Source: Ructibacterium gallinarum (GTDB lineage Bacteria > Bacillota > Clostridia > Monoglobales > Monoglobaceae). From it: a stretch of DNA of 64,000 nucleotides. Shown in pieces: positions 61,554 to 64,000 of this stretch; the stretch's first letter is position 1; each line of letters starts with the position of its first letter. The notes beneath the pieces are model-generated. The model saw only the letters and a list, made by a program, of their open reading frames with translations. It searched no databases and was not told where the DNA came from. The stretch spans positions 1-64,000 of the forward strand of contig NZ_JADCKB010000009.1 in NCBI RefSeq assembly GCF_014982785.1, written 5' to 3'. Position numbers and translations under genes: made by a program.

Positions 61554-62768
61554 ATGCGGCGTCGCAGAAAAAGCTGGATGAATCCAAAGCTGAAATTGAT
61601 TATCTTGTTTACTTTAATTGTATGTGCCGGTGTAGCAGCCGGAATGTTGTTTACACCGGTTTTTCATATTCAGGAGGTATACTGTGAGGGAAACAGCCGG
61701 CTTGCTTCTGAGGATATCATTGCGGCGGCGCAGGTGCAGACAGGAAAAAATATTCTGACGGAAAACCTTTCCCAAATTAAAAAGCGGGTTTTGGAACTGC
61801 CTATGGTAGAGGAAGCAGGAGTGCGGAGAGTTTTCCCGAATAAAATTAAAATATGGGTGCGAGAACGCATTCCCGCTGCTTATATTTATACAGACAACCA
61901 GTGTGCCATTGTGGATCTGGATGGAAAAATTCTGGAAATGATTACGGACGGCCGTGTAGAAGAATGGGTCAAAACCTATACGCCGGTTCATACACAGCAG
62001 GCAGAGGAAAATGCGGAAAAGGATGAAGCAGAGGATCCGGATAGCGCAGCCAAACCTACCGGTTCGGCCAAACCAACCGCATCGGCTAAGCCTGGGAGTT
62101 CAGCCAAACCGACGTCTTCCGCGAAGCCTACTGGTTCGGCCCAACCGACAAATTCGGCTAAGCCGACTGGTTCTGCTGTGCCGGAGGACGACAAACAGGA
62201 AAATATGGAAAATGCCAATACCCAGCAGGAAGAAACTACTGCTTTGCCTTATCAGGCGCCGCTGATTGTGGGGTTGAAGCTGGAAAAGCCGACCGCTGGA
62301 AAAAATGCAGAAAGCAAGGAAAATGAAAAGCTATCGAGTACGCTGGAAACTTTGCGCTGTTTGGAAAAAGTAGGATTATTGGAGCGCGCTACCTATTTCG
62401 ATGTTACTAGTATCCATGATGTTATCCTTGTGATAGAGAATCGTCTGGAAGTAGAACTGGGAAATCTGGAGAATATGGAATATCGCAGTGCATTTCTGGC
62501 AAAGGTAATTAATGAAAAGATTTCCGCTACGGAACAGGTTATCATGGATTACCGCGGTGAAGATATTTATGTACGTCAGCCGGAAGATGGGCAGGCACGG
62601 ATGGTGGCAAAGCCGAGCGCTTCTCCGAAGCCATCGGCTTCCACAAAACCGGATAGTACCGCATCGGCTTCTGCAAAGCCTGAAAGCACAGCATCTGCAT
62701 CGGCAAAATCCAGTGCCTCACCCAATATTTCTGTGGACGCAAAACAAAGTGAAAATGAGTCTAATTGA
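61554..62768 (+). CDS. divIB: Cell-division protein DivIB/FtsQ with repetitive insertion
   Basis: 404 residues, longer than the typical 260-300. Basic cytoplasmic tip, one membrane helix (about 12-34), POTRA domain (about 36-104, FHIQEVYCEGNSRLASEDII, then GVRRVFPNKIKIWVRERIPAA), and the first strands of the beta domain up to about 142. An acidic and Ser-Ala-Lys-Pro-Thr repeat insertion (about 142-235) follows, then the rest of the beta domain (236-343) and a second Ser/Ala/Lys-rich tail (351-392). DivIB stabilises the FtsL-DivIC-FtsI divisome complex. RBS GAGGAG. Confidence 0.93.
   Translation: MRRRRKSWMNPKLKLIILFTLIVCAGVAAGMLFTPVFHIQEVYCEGNSRLASEDIIAAAQVQTGKNILTENLSQIKKRVLELPMVEEAGVRRVFPNKIKIWVRERIPAAYIYTDNQCAIVDLDGKILEMITDGRVEEWVKTYTPVHTQQAEENAEKDEAEDPDSAAKPTGSAKPTASAKPGSSAKPTSSAKPTGSAQPTNSAKPTGSAVPEDDKQENMENANTQQEETTALPYQAPLIVGLKLEKPTAGKNAESKENEKLSSTLETLRCLEKVGLLERATYFDVTSIHDVILVIENRLEVELGNLENMEYRSAFLAKVINEKISATEQVIMDYRGEDIYVRQPEDGQARMVAKPSASPKPSASTKPDSTASASAKPESTASASAKSSASPNISVDAKQSENESN
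62049..62174 (+). repeat. Seven 18-base coding repeats in divIB
   Basis: Seven consecutive six-residue units of the form AKPTxS (residues 166-207) are encoded by seven imperfect 18-base units. Codon choice differs between units, so the repeats are old or under selection at the protein level. Confidence 0.85.
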
Positions 62769-62887
62769 CTAGAATTATAAAATTAGTAAAGAATGTCAGA
62801 TAAAGGAAACGAAATTATTTTGATAAAAAAATGTTTGGTGTTTGTAACAAAAATGTAATATTGTTTTAAAAAATTTGAAAAATTATC

Positions 62888-62915
62888 TTTACAAAATAAA
62901 AATACATGGTATAAT
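62888..62915 (+). promoter_or_regulatory. Promoter of ftsZ
   Basis: TTTACA (62888-62893), 16 bases, TATAAT (62910-62915), with an upstream TGG giving an extended -10. Start near 62922, leader about 57 bases. ftsZ therefore has its own promoter within the cluster. Confidence 0.75.
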
Positions 62916-62978
62916 ATACTTAACTATGCTAAACAAGTATTTGGAAGAGCGACCAGAGGAAGTAAGGAGGAAAAGAGC

Positions 62979-64000
62979 GTGTTTCAGTTTGATACAGAAA
63001 ATGTTAACCCTGCCCAGATTAAGGTGATTGGCGTTGGCGGCGGCGGTAACAATGCAGTAAATAGAATGATTGAAGCGCAGGTTAAGTGTGTGGAATTTGT
63101 TGCCGTAAATACGGACAAGCAGGATCTGACCTTATCTGCGGCTTCTCAGAAAATACAGATTGGTGAAAAGATTACCAAAGGTTTAGGCGCGGGTGCAGAC
63201 CCGGAAATTGGGAAAAAGGCGGCAGAAGAGAGCCGTGATGAGATTGCCCAGTCGATCAAGGGTGCGGATATGGTATTTGTCACTGCTGGCATGGGCGGCG
63301 GGACCGGCACTGGTGCGGCGCCGATTGTGGCTGAGGTTGCCAAAGAAATGGGCGTTTTGACCGTTGGTATTGTGACAAAGCCGTTTTGGTTTGAAGGAAA
63401 GACCCGTCAGAGAAACAGCGATGAAGGTATTAAAAATTTGATGGATGCTGTTGATACCTTGGTGGTAATTCCCAATGACAAGCTTTTGGAGATTGCGGAA
63501 AACCGTACACCGCTGGTGGAGTCTTTCCGTATGGCGGATGATATTCTGCGGCAGGGCGTTCAGGGTATTTCTGATTTGATTTCCCGTCCTGGCTTGATCA
63601 GTCTGGATTTTGCGGATATTAAGACGATTATGAAAGATACTGGTTTTGCACACATGGGTATTGGCCGTGCCAGCGGTGAGACCCGTGCAGAAGAGGCTGC
63701 CAAGAAGGCGATACATAGCCCTCTTCTGGAGACCACCATTGAAGGCGCCAAAGGCGTTATTCTCAATGTTACCGGCGGAAGTGATTTGGGTATTCTGGAG
63801 GTCAAGACTGCTGCGGAGTTGGTAGAAGAAGCAGCAGACAGGGATGCTAATATTATCATTGGTGCTATTATTGATGAAGATATGGGCGATGAGATTCAGA
63901 TCACAGTGATTGCAACTGGGTTCAAAGGAAATGTTCCCCAGCAGCAGGCGGAACAGGAAAATCCTTTTGATAGCTTTCTCAGCCGGTTTGGCAACGGCGG
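62979..64000 (+). CDS. ftsZ: Cell-division GTPase FtsZ (3' end cut by window)
   Basis: 340 complete codons are present and the reading frame continues past the window end. FtsZ polymerises into the Z-ring with GTP. Start GTG 62979, 8 bases after AAGGAGG. Visible are [14 protein letters not shown], the tubulin signature [20 protein letters not shown] (usually KPFTFEG), and the T7 loop [14 protein letters not shown], in which the usual Asn is Ser208 while Asp210 and Asp213 remain. The C-terminal linker begins around residue 315 ([15 protein letters not shown]). There is no ftsA immediately upstream. Confidence 0.96.
   Translation, partial: MFQFDTENVNPAQIKVIGVGGGGNNAVNRMIEAQVKCVEFVAVNTDKQDLTLSAASQKIQIGEKITKGLGAGADPEIGKKAAEESRDEIAQSIKGADMVFVTAGMGGGTGTGAAPIVAEVAKEMGVLTVGIVTKPFWFEGKTRQRNSDEGIKNLMDAVDTLVVIPNDKLLEIAENRTPLVESFRMADDILRQGVQGISDLISRPGLISLDFADIKTIMKDTGFAHMGIGRASGETRAEEAAKKAIHSPLLETTIEGAKGVILNVTGGSDLGILEVKTAAELVEEAADRDANIIIGAIIDEDMGDEIQITVIATGFKGNVPQQQAEQENPFDSFLSRFGNG

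Noticed and set aside
62049-62174. CRISPR-like repeat array
   Set aside because: The 18-base units are contiguous, imperfect and in frame with divIB, without spacers.

Overview
The window looks like a chromosomal segment of a spore-forming, meso-diaminopimelate Gram-positive bacterium of the class Clostridia (Bacillota). The evidence is the sporulation genes (spoIIR, spoVAC-AD-AE), a dcw cell-wall and division cluster of Firmicutes type, a MurE with the DNPR meso-DAP motif, veg, Mini-III ribonuclease, SLH-domain surface proteins and strong AGGAGG ribosome binding sites. TTG and GTG starts are frequent. The genus cannot be fixed from the sequence alone. No prophage, transposase, CRISPR array or rRNA was found. 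Two tRNA genes are present: Leu-CAA and Arg-CCU.

Layout. 1-2.7 kb (minus): cysE-cysS-mrnC operon. 2.8-3.9 kb (plus): a small HD-domain protein and a lipoprotein. 4.0-7.5 kb (minus): tRNA-Leu, topB and an AT-rich EamA permease lying between two near-identical copies of a promoter. 7.6-14.5 kb (plus): tagA/wecG glycosyltransferase, DJ-1 protein, 5-formyl-THF cyclo-ligase, CPBP protease, mltG, O-methyltransferase, rodA-like gene and a cation diffusion facilitator. 14.5-18.4 kb (minus): sugar O-acetyltransferase, GTP-type PEP carboxykinase, and rsmA with a zinc-ribbon/DUF2007 gene. 18.5-24 kb: tRNA-Arg and two divergent SLH-domain exported proteins. 24-31.3 kb (minus): lipoprotein, mnmG, fhs, M18 aminopeptidase and amino-acid permease.

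31.3-35.6 kb: a regulatory intergenic region with a candidate small RNA, then spoVAC-AD-AE behind a sigma-G-like promoter, then uxuA-uxuB for mannonate metabolism. 35.6-38.8 kb (minus): PTS EIICBA with a structured leader, and spoIIR behind a sigma-F-like promoter. 38.9-45 kb (plus): ddl, murI, a DUF1934 gene, argS, a small secreted protein and an S41 protease. 45-47.8 kb (minus): purine-type phosphoribosyltransferase, NCS2 permease and veg. 48-49 kb (plus): azlCD. 49.3-64 kb (plus): the dcw cluster mraZ-rsmH-ftsL-ftsI/spoVD-murE-murF-mraY-ftsW-murG-murA-divIB-ftsZ, with ftsZ cut by the window edge.

Most of the window is core metabolism and cell-envelope biology: amino-acid precursors (murI, ddl), lipid-linked precursors (murE, murF, mraY, murG, murA), polymerisation (ftsW/rodA, ftsI), glycan release (mltG) and division (ftsL, divIB, ftsZ) all lie here. 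I found no convincing new multi-gene system. The observations most worth checking are the permease between duplicated promoters, a candidate small RNA with a palindromic operator near spoVA, structured leaders ahead of the PTS and purine-permease genes, four in-phase MraZ boxes, a dcw cluster lacking murD, murC, murB and ftsA, and a DivIB with a repetitive insertion inside its extracellular region.
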